Assembly (NCBI GenBank): GCA_002205965.3
Contig: NADL03000008.1
Location: forward strand, 620,001 to 684,000
Reading direction: 5' to 3'
Origin: Kappaphycus alvarezii
Lineage: Eukaryota; Rhodophyta; Florideophyceae; Gigartinales; Solieriaceae
DNA length: 64,000 nucleotides
The notes below the pieces were generated by a model, which ran no database searches, was not told where the DNA came from, and was given only the letters and a program-made list of their open reading frames with translations. Positions 23,451 to 34,663 of the stretch are shown here, piece after piece. A program made the translations under genes and the position numbers. Every line of letters begins with the position of its first letter. Position 1 is the stretch's first letter.

Positions 23451-23886
23451 CTACACCTTAGCTTCCGCCCTCATTTTCATCGCCTCATTAAACGCCTCGA
23501 AAGACGTTCTCACATCATCCCCGTACATTTTTGCATCAACCCGTCCAAGATCCCCGAGAACATCTCCCCGTGCACAAGCTCGCATCCACCCGCCGTCTCC
23601 TCCACCGTAAAGTAGTGCTCCCCTCGAAAATCCACTCAAATAGTACTGCACCCACCCATCGAAACTCCTTGTCCGCCTCATTCTTCAAAACCTTTGGCTT
23701 GAACACCGCAGCCGGACGTTCCCCCAACTTTACATGCGCCTCGATTGTCTGGCCCACCTCTGGCGTTCCTTCAAGCTTAACCACCAGCGGATTCCAACTA
23801 GGGTAGCTGCTAAAGTCCATAAGTATCGAGTATACAACAGCCGGCGGGGCATTAATGGCCGTGCGAATTTCCACACTGAACGGCAT
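23451..23886 (-). CDS. START/SRPBCC (polyketide-cyclase-like) small lipid-binding protein
   Basis: A single-domain protein of about 145 residues with the helix-grip fold that encloses a hydrophobic ligand; the ligand is unknown. The start is the ATG at 23886 (MPFSVEIRTAINAPP). Family blocks are PAVVYSILMDFSSYPSWNPLV (pocket entrance), VGQTIEAHVKLGE, and EFRWVGAVLFEWIFEGEHYF. The C-terminal helix is VRTSFEAFNEAMKMR, ending EAKV. Frame changes in the G run at 23620-23623 and near 23538 each need one extra base. The gene converges on NDUFA12 (stop 23146), with about 300 bp between the stops. No signal peptide is seen at the chosen start. Confidence 0.8.
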
Positions 23887-24302
23887 CGTCGCTTTGTCTG
23901 TATTTGTTGCGGGGTAACCAGGCGGGTCAAGTGGAGGCAAGGGGAGCGCTTGAAGTCTGTTACAGCAATGTGTATCAAGGGTCGGCGATAGGAGTTATCG
24001 GCAAGCTAGATATTTACGTGCGCACTTTGACAAAAAAAACCTCTAACCTCTTCAAAGATGATCCACAATGGCCGCCGTTACATGGCCAACATGTTGCAGG
24101 TGGCGCACTAGAGTGGCTCTCTAAACAAAGCAGATGCGCATCTTGCCGACCATTATGCCCCGTCTTTGCGGAGCGTAACGGAGTGTTGGCGGAAAATAAC
24201 CAAAACTAGGGCCCTGGGTCCCACCCGGCACATGGTCCTACCAACTCCCATGCCCGTCGCCACGCCGTTTTGCTACCTGCGCGAGCCGCCTTGCATCGGC
24301 AT

Positions 24303-25140
24303 CATCGCGCTCCGCCAGTACCCCCCACATGTCCCCATGGCACACTGTCTCCCATTTCTTGTGGCGCAACCCCATCAGCTGGCCTTCCGCTCATTACAAT
24401 CTCCTCCAGTCTCCTGCCCCTCCTCCTTCTCACAAACCACATGCACATCAATACCAACACTACAATCCCTACCAACACGCCACTTACCACCCCCGCAGTT
24501 CAACCATCCCTTCGACTCAACACTTCCCCACCTTCTGTTGAACTAGTGCTCGATGTCGTCGTCTCCAACCCCCCCCTCCCCACCACTCACCGTAATCGTC
24601 TCCCATCTGTCCCATTCGCACTTACGGTCTCCCCATTTGCGCTCGCGCTCGCAGTGGCACCCTCTCCACTCGCGCTCACTTGCACAGTTGCCCGAACCTC
24701 TCCGTTCTGCTCCATCCCACATTCTTTGTCCCCACTCCAGCCGCCACACTCACAGACGCACCGTGACACAATCCACCCACCATTATCATTACCATCCACC
24801 CCGTCATTACAATTACAAAACAACCATGATATCCCTCATAAGCAAATGGCTGCCTCTTCCGCTGGAACCGATCCCCACACCAATTCCATTCATCACTTGA
24901 TATTCAATCCACCGCCACTGACTGGCCTCTCTTCTCGCCTCAATAAACTGCTTCCCCTCCCAAGCACACTCCCTCTCTCGCCAAAATCCCCTACGAAACG
25001 CTACTCACTTGTTCCTCGCACTCTCAAACACACCCACAAACACTGCAACAATAACAACAAACGCACAGTGCAACCAAACTCAACAGCAAACCAAAAAGCA
25101 CACACACTGCGTCTACTCCAGAATGTGCGTCTCCAACGGC
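24303..25140 (-). CDS. Probable type I membrane protein, frameshifted, start unclear
   Basis: Read on the minus strand the C-terminal 62 codons hold one strong membrane helix, VSGVLVGIVVLVLMCMWFV, followed directly by RRRRGRR and a ~40-residue cytosolic tail ending GGTGGAR at 24303. Before it come a Ser/Thr-rich stalk (TTTSSTSSTEGG) and a Cys- and Gly-rich segment (CNCNDG, CVCECGGW). Near 25085-25035 a hydrophobic run (VCVLFGLLLSLVALCVCC) could be a signal peptide. The layout is that of a secreted-domain, single-pass receptor-like or adhesion protein. The pieces lie in different frames, again joined by single-base shifts. No family is recognised. The opposite strand is open for 306 codons, but with Pro/His/Thr-rich low-complexity sequence that I do not believe. 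Confidence 0.4.
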
Positions 25141-25219
25141 GGTGGCGTAACGCAGTGACACACGAAAAGGGGTCCCAAAAGCGACGCTAGTTCGAAAGCG
25201 CAGGACCCCTCATCGCGCC

Positions 25220-25375
25220 TCATGCGACGTAAAATTCCAAGTCATCGCTCGACACCCATGTGTCATCTCCATACCACGGTAACCCGCCCTTAGTTGTCAG
25301 TGGTCCCTTTGGTCTCCACGGGTGCTCGAGCCCGGTCTTAATCTCCATTCCGTGGTTCGTGATTACGGTACGCAT
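25220..25375 (-). CDS. Small conserved-looking protein, 51 residues, unknown
   Basis: ATG at 25375 to TGA at 25220. The peptide (MRTVITNHGMEIKTGLEH, then HPWRPKGPLT and GLPWYGDDTWVSSDDLEFYVA) has a balanced composition with three Trp and no low-complexity run, unlike its surroundings. An in-frame TGA precedes the ATG. The minus strand upstream (25390-25740) is C/T-rich like the leader of the Rab GAP gene, and could be a 5' leader or an intron; in the latter case this is only the last exon of a larger gene. It may be a small mitochondrial or plastid subunit, but I do not recognise it. Confidence 0.45.
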   Translation of the reverse strand: MRTVITNHGMEIKTGLEHPWRPKGPLTTKGGLPWYGDDTWVSSDDLEFYVA

Positions 25376-26091
25376 TCACTGCCCCTGTTCCTCTGCGTAT
25401 TGCGACGCGGAATGGATGCAAGATGGGTGGGGATGATGGATGTGATAGGGCCTGGTGTGAGATGTGGGTTTGTTGAGTTGGGATGTTGAATTTGGGTTGA
25501 GTTTGTGTAAGGGGTGGATGTTTGATAGAGGGCGATTCAAACGGCCCGGGTTGAGGTAGAGCGGCAGGGGGCAGAGGATAGGAGGATAGTGGTGTTGCGG
25601 CTGAGTTGACAGACGGGTCGGATTGGGATGGAGTAGGGCGGATATGCGGGAGATGTGATGATTTGACGTGGTCAATGGCCGGGACGCGGGACGGATGACG
25701 GTGATGTGGGGTGGCGCATGCAGTTGCAATGGCGATGTCGTCAGCAGGGCTTGTAGCTTTGATGAATGTTCACTGACATTGTGTGGGGGCTATCTGTGGG
25801 CGCCCTGATTATTCGAATTTACCGACGGCAATGCGGGCAACAGGATGACATGGATGGCCGCAACTTTTTTGGTTGAACAAACTTTACAGTTACATTTCTG
25901 CAGGTGCGGGGAAAAAAAAGTAACATATTTTACGATGGGTTCAAACTGGCCCCAACTAGACATCAAATCCGTGCAGGCTTTTGCTCGTCATCGACCAAAA
26001 CCTTACATGCAGCCGCCAGTCGTGCGCAACGTCCGCAATCCCATCCCATCCTTTTCGCCATTCGCACCGCCGGTGCCTGCTGCTCAATCCC
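25376..26091. other. Divergent intergenic region
   Basis: It lies between the 51-residue gene (minus) and the RAD18-like gene (plus) and so carries both promoters. The left half is strongly biased (C/T on the minus strand). No other gene supported. Confidence 0.45.
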
Positions 26092-27832
26092 ATGCCCTCT
26101 CCGTCCGCACTAGTCTCGTCTCTCACCGATGCCTTTTCATGTCCAATCTGCCATTGCGTGCTTGAAGCGCCTGTGCTTCTTCCCTGCGATCACCTTTTCT
26201 GCTCCCTTTGCATACGCCGCCATCTCTCTACCCATTCCCTTGTCCCCATCCACATTGCAAGCAACCAGCCACTTCAACCTCGCTTGTCCCACTTCGACCT
26301 GTCGACCGCGCTTCAACCACTCCGTGCCCCACCCCTGTCACCCCTCATGCACAAAGTGCTGCCATTTCTTCCGTGTCTCCGCCTCCCCCTTTTGAGCCGC
26401 TGACCTTTTTTTCACATAAGGATCCCGCCGTGAAATCACGGTATATTCAACGTCTTCGTCGCTTCGGGTTGTCCACTAAAGGCTCTGTCGATGTTCTCGC
26501 GGCCAGGGATAAGGAACTTGTTCTCCGCTGGAATGCAAATTTAGACTCGGGTCTACGTTGTTCCCCCCTCAAATTGCCCATCATGTCACCGCCACGGAAC
26601 GTCACCGTCAACGTGAGGTCAAACGCCGTGCCCATGCTTCGAGTGCCGCTTTTTTTGCAACAAAGAAAACGCATCACCTCCAACAAAACGAATCCCATGC
26701 TTTTGTACCCGAGGAGGGCGACAGCTTTGATACTTTGATTCGAAAAGTAAGGGCCAGAAACGCCATTGATAAAGCCAATAGACAGCGTCGTGATGCTGAA
26801 AAAAAGAAAACGACGCTAATCCAGAGCCCAATGGTAATGCCCGCAGCAGACACCAGATACCCGTCGTGTCATTGATCGAGCCACCAACGCCGCCTTCTGT
26901 GCCGCCGTCACCAGTGGATTCGCTTTGCAAGAAGGAGGACAACTGGGACTATTTGCAGGTTGGAGGGGACTGGGAAGACGCGCATTTAGGGTCCGCCATC
27001 ATACAGAGGGGGCCCTCGAAGACGCAAGGTCACGGCCACAGACGGTCACATGGAAAACGTTGAGCAGCAGGTAGATGCTGCAAAATCACACAACGATTCC
27101 CCACTCGTACCTTTGTCGCGAAAGAGACCCCGCCCGCTCGAGCACCCGTGGCAAATGCACAGTCGGCAGAGGAAGTGGAAGTGGAAGTGATAGACCTATT
27201 GGATGAGTCATTTCAGAAGTCCTCCGCATCTGTGGAGGGGGGCGCAAAAGGTGGAAAAGTAAAGGGTTTGTCGTCTGGGACAGTGGTTCGAGGACAGAGA
27301 GGTATTGCTGGAGACACCGTGCAGCAAACAGCCGGTGCAAGTTTGAACGGGGGACTGGACATTGCAGTTGGGGGCGACAGGTCAGGGGAGAGTTTGACCG
27401 GACGGGTTGGGTACTTCACCGTATTTTTCGACGCCTGGTGCAGTACAGAGAGGAGTTGGCTTTGCAGAGGATGTCACGCCACCGTCAAATCGGCCAGCTC
27501 TACAAGACTTGTCGCAGAGGGAGACACAGGCACTGCCTACGCCAAATTCGAATGAAAAAGAGGGCCCTTTGGTTTACAAAGAGACCGGTGGTTGTGTGGG
27601 GCCACCCGCGCAGAACAAAAGTCCTGTACTTGGAGGCGATGTGAGAATTAACCCTGCTTTTCTAAATTCCTTTGCGCGGAGTATTGATGGCAGATCTTCT
27701 GGTGCTGGTATAACGGAGGAACAGAGGCAGAGGATAGAACGAAACCGACAAGCTGCAATTGAGAGGAAGAGGAAGTACATGGAAAAACAGCGGCAAAGGA
27801 GATTTGGACAGATGCGACAACCGGATCTGTAG
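26092..27832 (+). CDS. RAD18: RAD18-like E3 ubiquitin ligase (RING + SAP), frameshifted
   Basis: RAD18 with RAD6 monoubiquitinates PCNA at stalled forks in the nucleus. The ATG at 26092 gives MPSPSALVSSLTDAF, followed at residue 16 by the RING: CPIC, LPCDHLFCSLCIRR, then a last pair reached after a one-base shift (CPHPHC, near 26240). A SAP motif follows about 80 residues later: VKSRYIQRLRRFGLSTKG, ending LVLRWNANLDS, which closely fits RAD18 SAP domains. The rest is charged and probably disordered, with IRKVRARNAIDKANRQRR and a C-terminal GITEEQRQRIERNRQAAIERK. No UBZ zinc finger is visible between RING and SAP, where RAD18 normally has one. About 8 missing bases (all -1 shifts or pairs) make the frame work, for about 580 residues. 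It ends 68 bp from the stop of the kinase gene on the other strand. Confidence 0.65.
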
Positions 27833-27900
27833 AAACTGCGGGTCATTCCAGTGCAACCGCCCTAAGCTGGCCAATGCTGCCTCGTAGAAACTCTATCATT

Positions 27901-30049
27901 TCAAGTAGAATCATGGAAAGTAAAACATGTAGGCTTACTTTGACCGTCGATTACGGCTTCTCCGAGCACAATGTCCAGGGCCTTGCGGACAAATCGGCGA
28001 GTATTTCTCTCCACTATACTGCCCGCAACCATCCTTGTTGATTCAAAGAGCTCCCGCCTTAAAAGTCCTGCCTCTTCATCAACTCATTCCTCTGGCTTTG
28101 GTCTCCGCTTGGATTAAGCGACAAAATTTCCGGCGCCCGACACGAATCTCTTTCGCGATAGAAATTGCGTTTTCAAGACGTTCAATGTCTGCCTGCTCTC
28201 GAGGGGGGGATCAACCATTTGTCAGTTGACACTCGTGTCAATACCGCCAGCTGAGCGGCGTCCGCAGTGTCTGTTAGTTCTAGGTAGAGCGCATTTCGCA
28301 AAAAGGCGCCGCGGTTACTCAACGCAAAATCCACAACTCGATTCAGAGCCCTGTTGCTCATACCACCTAGCTTAGTGCCGGTCGATGCGGTGGGTGCCTG
28401 TGCGCCGTTATCGTCAGTTCCCGTGGAAGATGATTTTGCTTTGAGCAAAGAGTTTAGGCGGCTCCATCGAATGCGACCTGTGCTTGGGTTGATTAATACT
28501 CCCTCCAGCGCACTTTGAAACACCGGTGAGTCGTCTGTCAATACACGCTTGACAACGTAAGGATACGCCTCGTCGACAATCTTAAATGCTGCATCGGTCT
28601 GCAATGCAAATCCCTCAAGAATGGTTAGCGAACGAATGATAAGCGTGAAAAAGACGGGAATTCGAATCGGGGTCCGAAATGCTAGCCCAGATAAATTGTC
28701 GGCCAGTCGACTAAACGACAAGTCTGACAATGATTTACCCGTACTTGCATCACCAAATGCCTCTGCAAGCATCGGACCGAGGGGTGCAGTGTCTGCATCA
28801 CTGGGCAAGAATCCCAGTTTGACAAAATCGTCTGCAAGGTTGACGTAATCACGGTTAATTAGGCGCACAATGGCGGCAATGAGGTCATCGCGAATGGACT
28901 TTTCAACCTCCACACACATGCCAAAATCAAGATAACACAGCTTGCCATCCTTTGTACGCAATAAATTCCCACCATGCGGATCAGCGTGCACAAAGCCCTT
29001 ATCCAATAGCTGCTGCAGTGAGCATTGCACGCCAATTCCAATCAGCCTCTTCGCGTCTTCTTTTGGCGTCCATGGGGCCTTGTCCCCCTCAATCCATTCC
29101 ATTGTCAGTACCCTCTTTGTGGTATACTCGCGATACACTCTTGGCACGTATACATCCTGGTTACCGTATAAACTCTTGAATTTCTCTGCATGTCCCGCTT
29201 CGTTAACGTAATCCAGCTCTTCCCACAACCTCGTCGCAAACTCGTCAACAATCCCAACGATATCGCTCCTCAATCCGAAGCGCTTTTTCAAAAATGCAGC
29301 CACCCTCCTCAGCACATAAACATCCAACGCAGCATCACCTTCTACAGTGGGCCGCTGTACTTTGACGGCCACTTGTTCACCCCCTTTTAACCTTGCACGG
29401 TGCACCTGACCTAAACTTGCACTGGCGACTGCCCTAGTCTCAAACATATCAAAAACGTCGCCCAATTCCTCAAGTCCCAATTCATTCCGAACTACTTCCC
29501 GGCTAATTCCTCATCAAATACACCGACATCATCGACTAGCTTTTGCAATTCATTACTGTACACGACACCAACCAGATCCGGACGATTGCCCACAGCCTGT
29601 CCGACTTTTAAATAAGTAGGCCCCATCCAGGTAAGCAACCTCCTCAATTCCTCCGCCCTCCTTAGTTGCAGACCGTCTCAGCGGATTTGGCTCTCCACTT
29701 ATCCCATCGCCGCACCTTGAACAGCCACCACAAAAATGGCAGTCCCACTGCTGCCGCCCTTATCCCAACACTGACCGGCCTTGCATTGTAATACGCATTA
29801 ATAGCCTCTATATCATATCGATATAATCCAAGTCCCCGGTCTACCACGCTAGACACATCGCCTCTTAAGAGCTTGGACAGGCGCGACAGATCACTGCGTA
29901 ACAGTTGCCAACCTCGCTGTGAGGTGGGAGGAGGGGGCTGGCGCGTGCGAGCGTGCAGAGACGCTGCAAGGGAGGAAAGGGGTACAGCGGGCGTGGCGAT
30001 TGAGGTGAAGAAGGGGTAGGGAAGGGGTGAAAGTTGCAACCGCGCGCAT
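27901..30049 (-). CDS. ABC1/ADCK (UbiB-type) atypical protein kinase
   Basis: Members act in mitochondria or plastids, affecting quinone and prenyl-lipid metabolism. The ATG at 30049 starts a Ser/Thr/Arg/Pro-rich leader that resembles a transit peptide (MRAVATFTPSLPLLHLNRHA). Then come a plant-plastid-like N-terminal block (YDIEAINAYYNARPV), the family-specific KxGQ motif in YLKVGQAVGNRPDLVG, ASASLGQVHRARL (the Ala-rich glycine-loop substitute), VAVKVQRP (Lys), ELDYVNEAGHAEKF, FVHADPHGGNLL (catalytic Asp) and YLDFGMC (metal-binding Asp). The C-terminal part follows across shifts to RRELFESTRMVAGSIVERN and ends near 27901. Shifts lie near 29890, 29665, 29503, in a C7 run (28203-28209), and near 28135 and 28075. 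Segments 28182-29480 are uninterrupted (432 codons). About 720 residues. Confidence 0.9.
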
Positions 30050-30328
30050 TATGAAGGCGACATCCTGATCCTTCCTTACCGTGGCGAAGAGTCGTGCCAC
30101 TCAGGGAGGTGCGCCAAATACTACGACAAAACATGACGAGATCTGGCATTCTGTACAGTAGTGCTGGCCAGTGACACAAAGGCTGTACACGTTGATATAC
30201 GTGTAAAATGTATCCACGGATCAATTGTACCATTGTTCGTACTCTGTACTACAGTGTAATGCCACAGTTTGACAGAGTACAGTACTGTAGCGTAAAGTAT
30301 AATTTTATTACTGCACTGTACCTTCAGC
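30050..30328. other. Intergenic, dense TACTGTA/TACAGTA motifs
   Basis: 5' flank of the ABC1-type gene on one side and of element B on the other. Several CTGTACAGTAG, AGTACAGTACTGTAG-type blocks occur between 30150 and 30320. No gene seen. Confidence 0.5.
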
Positions 30329-33300
30329 ATGCCTCCCCACTCCCTCAACTCTCACCACTGCCCTCCCCTCCCCGCGGCCGCCGCGCCCTCTCCGTCTCCC
30401 GCGCGGCCGCCCTCTCCGCCGCATGGACCGGGCAGACGCCTCCCCTGGATGCGCGCGCCGTACGCGTCGTCGCATCCCGTCTTCCACCCCGCCCATCCAC
30501 CCCCTCCACGCTGCGTCCGTTACCATCGGTGCAGCTCCCCGAAATCGACCCGCTATTGGCCAAAACATTCTCAATCTCCCAAGGCGCGCCATATGATTGG
30601 CCACCCGGAAGATTTTTCCCAGGCTGACCTTGCCCGCGCCCGCGCCCTCCTCGCCACCGTCACCGACAACCCTTGCCGCCTCGACCCCCGCACGCGAACC
30701 CGAACCCGTTCGCCCGCCTGCCCCCGACCTCCTCCACGTGGGATTCGCCCCGTCCCTACGTCCTCCTTCCCATCTTCGACACAGCCCACCGCCAGCTCTG
30801 CTTGGCCGCCGCCCTTGCCAAGACAAACCTGCCCCCCTTCGTCCTAGTCCCGCTCGTCGGGAAATTGTTCTACCTATACTTTCCCGCCCCGGCCCCCTGA
30901 CGTTTTCAACGTCCTCGCTCATCTCCGTCTGACGTATCCGGACCTGTACTTTCGCCGCTCACGCTCACCAGCACTGCTCCACTGGATATCTCTGCCGCCC
31001 ACGGTGTGGCCACCCGCCTCCAACGTGAAGCGGCTCGCCTGGTGAGCCCCAAACTGCGTTCGTGGGTTGCCCCCACGTCCGCAACGCCATGGCGATGCCC
31101 TCCGTCACGATGCCCGCCTCATTGCTGAGGCGCGCCGCCCGACCCGCGGGAATCCGCCCGCACGCCCGCCCAAACACCGCCGAACCGTCAAACCCACCGC
31201 CCCGGCCCCGACCAAAACCGCCCCCTCACCCGGCCCCGCACAAGCCCCCAAACGCCCCAACGGGGGCACACCCTCCTCCCCCCCTGCCGCTCCCCCCCCC
31301 CCTCGACACACTCCGACCTCACACTCCGCTCCCCGGGCTCTTCCCCGTCGGCGTCAAAACGCCGATGCCCCGCAACGAAGAAGCCCAGGCGTCGGAGTTC
31401 CTCATGGTGCCCAACGCACACCGGCGCCCACGGCCGTTCTCCCTCCCACCGTCGCCTCCGCGGCAACGATGGGTAACGAGTCCGCCGGCACGTTCCATGC
31501 AGCCAATGATGGCTGCATACAAGGTGTGGAGGAGCCCCACCATCAGCCAAGAGGCCAGTCGGCCTAACTCCGCTCCTCCCCACCATGGATTCGGTCCACC
31601 CCATGGAATCGGACCCCACGCCGCATGATACATCGGCGTCATTCCCCTTGCCCACTCCCCTGGAAATCCTCTCAACACCCTACCGCGACGGATATCTTCC
31701 AAGATTCCCGCCCCTGCCTCACCCAATTTATCCTCCTGTTTATCAAGTTGGTGAAAGCTGCGGCGAATGCTCGTGGGGAAGACGCCACTCAACGAGCATT
31801 CCTTCACCTCCACATGCTGCCCACGGCTGTCCTCCGTCGCTGTCTTCGGAGAGCGCGGATGGCGGGACCCCAAGAGCCAACGGATCGCCCTCCGAGACGC
31901 CTCCGTCGTGCGCACACGGGCTCACAGTGGGGAGCACTCTGGGCCGAAGCTCTCGCAGCTCATCAAGCACGGCTTGAATGGTGGGAACGAAACACGCTGT
32001 ATGCCCCAACAGTCCCCGGCGACATCGGGCGCGCCCGTCGTGCAGAGGCCCTTTGCGCTGATGCGCGATACGGTAAGGCCATGCGCGCCCTCCACAATGG
32101 CCCGCTCGCCGACGTCAACGACCCGGCGACGATTCAGCGGCTCGGGATCTGCACCCGTCCCGCCGCGCCCTGTCTCGCCGCTCCCGGAAGGACGACTCCC
32201 GCCGCCCCCGTGCATCACGAGGCGCTGTGGAACACGCGGTCCGCGGCGTCCCGCGGGACACCACCGCCGGACCCGAACGAACGCCGTCCCGCTGGTTCCA
32301 CCTCCTGGTTAAGACTCGCGTCAGTCCTGAGCCGGCGTGACCGGTCTGCGTGTCCTGACACAGCTCGTTTCCCGGCTCGCACGGGGGAACTCCCGGACGC
32401 TGTGCTCCCCTCGTGGCAGCGGCGACGCTCCTCCCGCTTCAGCCGACTCCCGACAAGGTCCGCCCGATCGCCATCGGGTCTGTGCTTCGCAGGATAGTGA
32501 CGAAGGCACTGCTCCCGCCGCAATAGCCGATTCACACTCGGTTCTGTCGCCGCATCAGACGGCCAACGGTGTTAAAGCCGGGTTGGACTCTATTGTCCAC
32601 GACACCCGCACGACACTACGCCGCTTCTCCACCCCGAACGTCGCCACGGTCCTCATAGACGCCAACAACGCCTTTAACCGCGTTGATCGGCAGTCTATGC
32701 TGGACCACCTACCAATGCTCGCCCCCTCGCTAGCCCGCTTCGCAAACATGATCTACGGCCGAATGCAACCGCCATTGCTTGTCCCGAACCGGGATCGCAC
32801 CGTCATACCAAGTGCCCAGGGCACCCAACAGGGTGACCCGGCCAGCATGTTGTTGTTCTCGCTAACGATCCAACCCCTCATCCGTCGGGTTGCTGAGATC
32901 CCCAACATTGCTCTCTGCCAATGGTACGCCGATGACGGCACGATCGTCGGGAACCTTGGCGCCATCCGTCAGGCGCTCAGGCTCCTTGCCCGAGATGGTC
33001 CCACGGTTGGCTTCCATGTCAACCACGAAGACACGCATATATTGGCCTCACGTCATGCCCCGGATCGAGCAGCCCTCTTAGCGGAATTCCCTCTCGCAGA
33101 ATGCTCGCGGGACGGCTTTCCGCTTCTAGGGGCCCCCATTGGGAACAAAACGTTCACGGAGAGTTTTCTCCGGTCAAGATTGCTCAGTGCCGCCGACCCT
33201 GGACCGCCTCCTGCTGGTCCGCGACGCCCGCGCCCGGTTCCACATGCACCGGATCTGTGCCTCTGCATGCCTCCTATCGCATGCATTCAAGCTCTCAGAT

Positions 33301-34607
33301 CCGCGCTTAGCGAGTCCGCCGCAGAAGAATTTGATGATCTACAACGGTCATCATATGAAAAGTTACACGGCATAGCTCTCACGGACCGAGCCTGGGACCA
33401 AGTCTGCCTCCCCATGCACCTCGGAGGTCAGGGCTTCGAAAGCATCGCCTCGTGCCTCCACGGCGCTGCCGCCGCCAGCATCATTGATGCTGCGCCCGCA
33501 CGGCAGCGAACTTCCGCATACGCCACGCCGCGTGCTTGTGCACTAGCTTCTGGCCGCTACCGCGGCGACCGGTCCTTCCTCCTCCGTCAGGCTGGGCCTT
33601 CTCTCCGCCGTTTCGCCCTCTCCATCCCCGGATAGTCGACCTTTCCACCCTTGACCCTCCAACTCTAGCTGCTTCACCCACCAACACTCTAACCCTTCTC
33701 AAACGGGTGCAGCAAGAGGCGCGGGCAAGAGTACATTGGCACGACGACTCCTGGGCGAATGCCCCAAACCCGACCGCCCATAGCGACGCCGACATTCGAC
33801 ATCGCATCCGTGGCTAGCGTTCCGCCGCAGCCCCGCTGCGGCGTTTCTCTTCGCTCACCCACGGCAGCTACGAAGGTCCACACCACACACTGGCAGACCA
33901 TGCTCCGCCGTCACCTCGGACTGCCAGTGTATGATGACTCCATGCCCTCAACTGCCACCACTGTGACCACCCCTTGGACACCCTCGGGGATCACGCCGCC
34001 GACCTCTGCTGCCCTGGTTTCGGCCGTCGTCACCGCCATAACTCGCTTGTAATGCGATTGCGACGCACGTTACCCGCGCCGCGGGTCTGGATACTCGGCA
34101 CGAGGTTCCGTTCCTCGTCCCGGGCACTGAGCTCCGGCCCGCCGATATCCTTGTACAACCCCCCAACCCCGGAAGGCACAACGTTGCGCCCCATTGCCTG
34201 TGACATCACTGTCGTCTCACCGTTTAAGGCCGCAGTTCGCACCAAGGCGACCCAGGTCGCCGGAGGCGCTGCTGAACTGGCGGCCCGCGATAAGGTCACA
34301 ACCCTGGAACGCAACATCGCCCGACGCCTCCCCGCCCTCAACTGGCCCATCTTCTGCGCCTTACACGCCGAACTTCACGTTTCGACCTCTGGCGTTTGAT
34401 TCCCTAGGTGCCCCTTCCCCTGGAACTATTGCATTTATCGAGGAGTTAGTTCCGCGGATCGCGTCCAAGTGTCACTCGACAGTTGGCGTTATCCGCCGCC
34501 GTATCTACCAGCGACTGAGTTGCACCCTCTGGTCATCCATCGCTGAAGCTATCCTGTCGCGAGCCCCGATGCGCATGGACGACGAAGTACACCCGGTTAG
34601 ATCTTAA
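30329..34607 (+). CDS. Non-LTR element B polyprotein: N-terminal domain, RT, RLE endonuclease (frameshifted)
   Basis: N-terminal part (30329-31560): Pro/Arg-rich, with a more ordered segment (VLLPIFDTAHRQLCLAAALA, LFYLYFPAP). Near 31700 is a helical block (FIKLVKAAANARGEDATQRA, LHMLPTAVLR), then ARYGKAMRALHNGPLADV. RT: LLIDANNAFNRV-type motif A (about 32655), GTQQGDPASMLLFSL motif B (about 32820), WYADDGTIVG motif C (about 32922), and HLGGQGFESIA (about 33420). Endonuclease: a CxxC...H...C zinc knuckle (about 33950), RHRHN, the PAD region (about 34140) and ACDITVVSPFK (about 34200), the RLE core. It integrates by nicking its target and reverse transcribing from the nick. Many frame changes are single-base and in homopolymers; the duplicate at 37556 lacks several of them. 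Confidence 0.8.
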
Positions 34608-34663
34608 CCGTATAGTTAGGACGTGCGCAGTCCTCAGTAGATACTGAATGTATTAAACTTCTT
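30329..34663 (+). mobile_element. Non-LTR retrotransposon B, near full length
   Basis: About 4.3 kb, GC-rich, with one long coding strand. The 3' end is fixed by comparison with the truncated duplicate at 37556-38524: both end at ATTAAACTTCT, about 50 bp after the last coding codon. The 5' end is placed at the first ATG after the TACAGTAC-rich flank and is less sure. It has the same domain order as element A. Confidence 0.7.

Noticed and set aside
24270..25190. 306-codon open frame on the plus strand
   Set aside because: Pro/His/Thr/Leu low-complexity, caused by C/T richness; the minus strand makes a far better protein.
21417..30049. Short introns as the cause of the frame changes
   Set aside because: The conserved protein continues across each break without a gap and no GT-AG pair fits; the one true intron (22781-22880) looks quite different.
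30308..30922. 204-codon open frame on the minus strand
   Set aside because: Gly/Arg-rich shadow of the GC-rich N-terminal region of element B.
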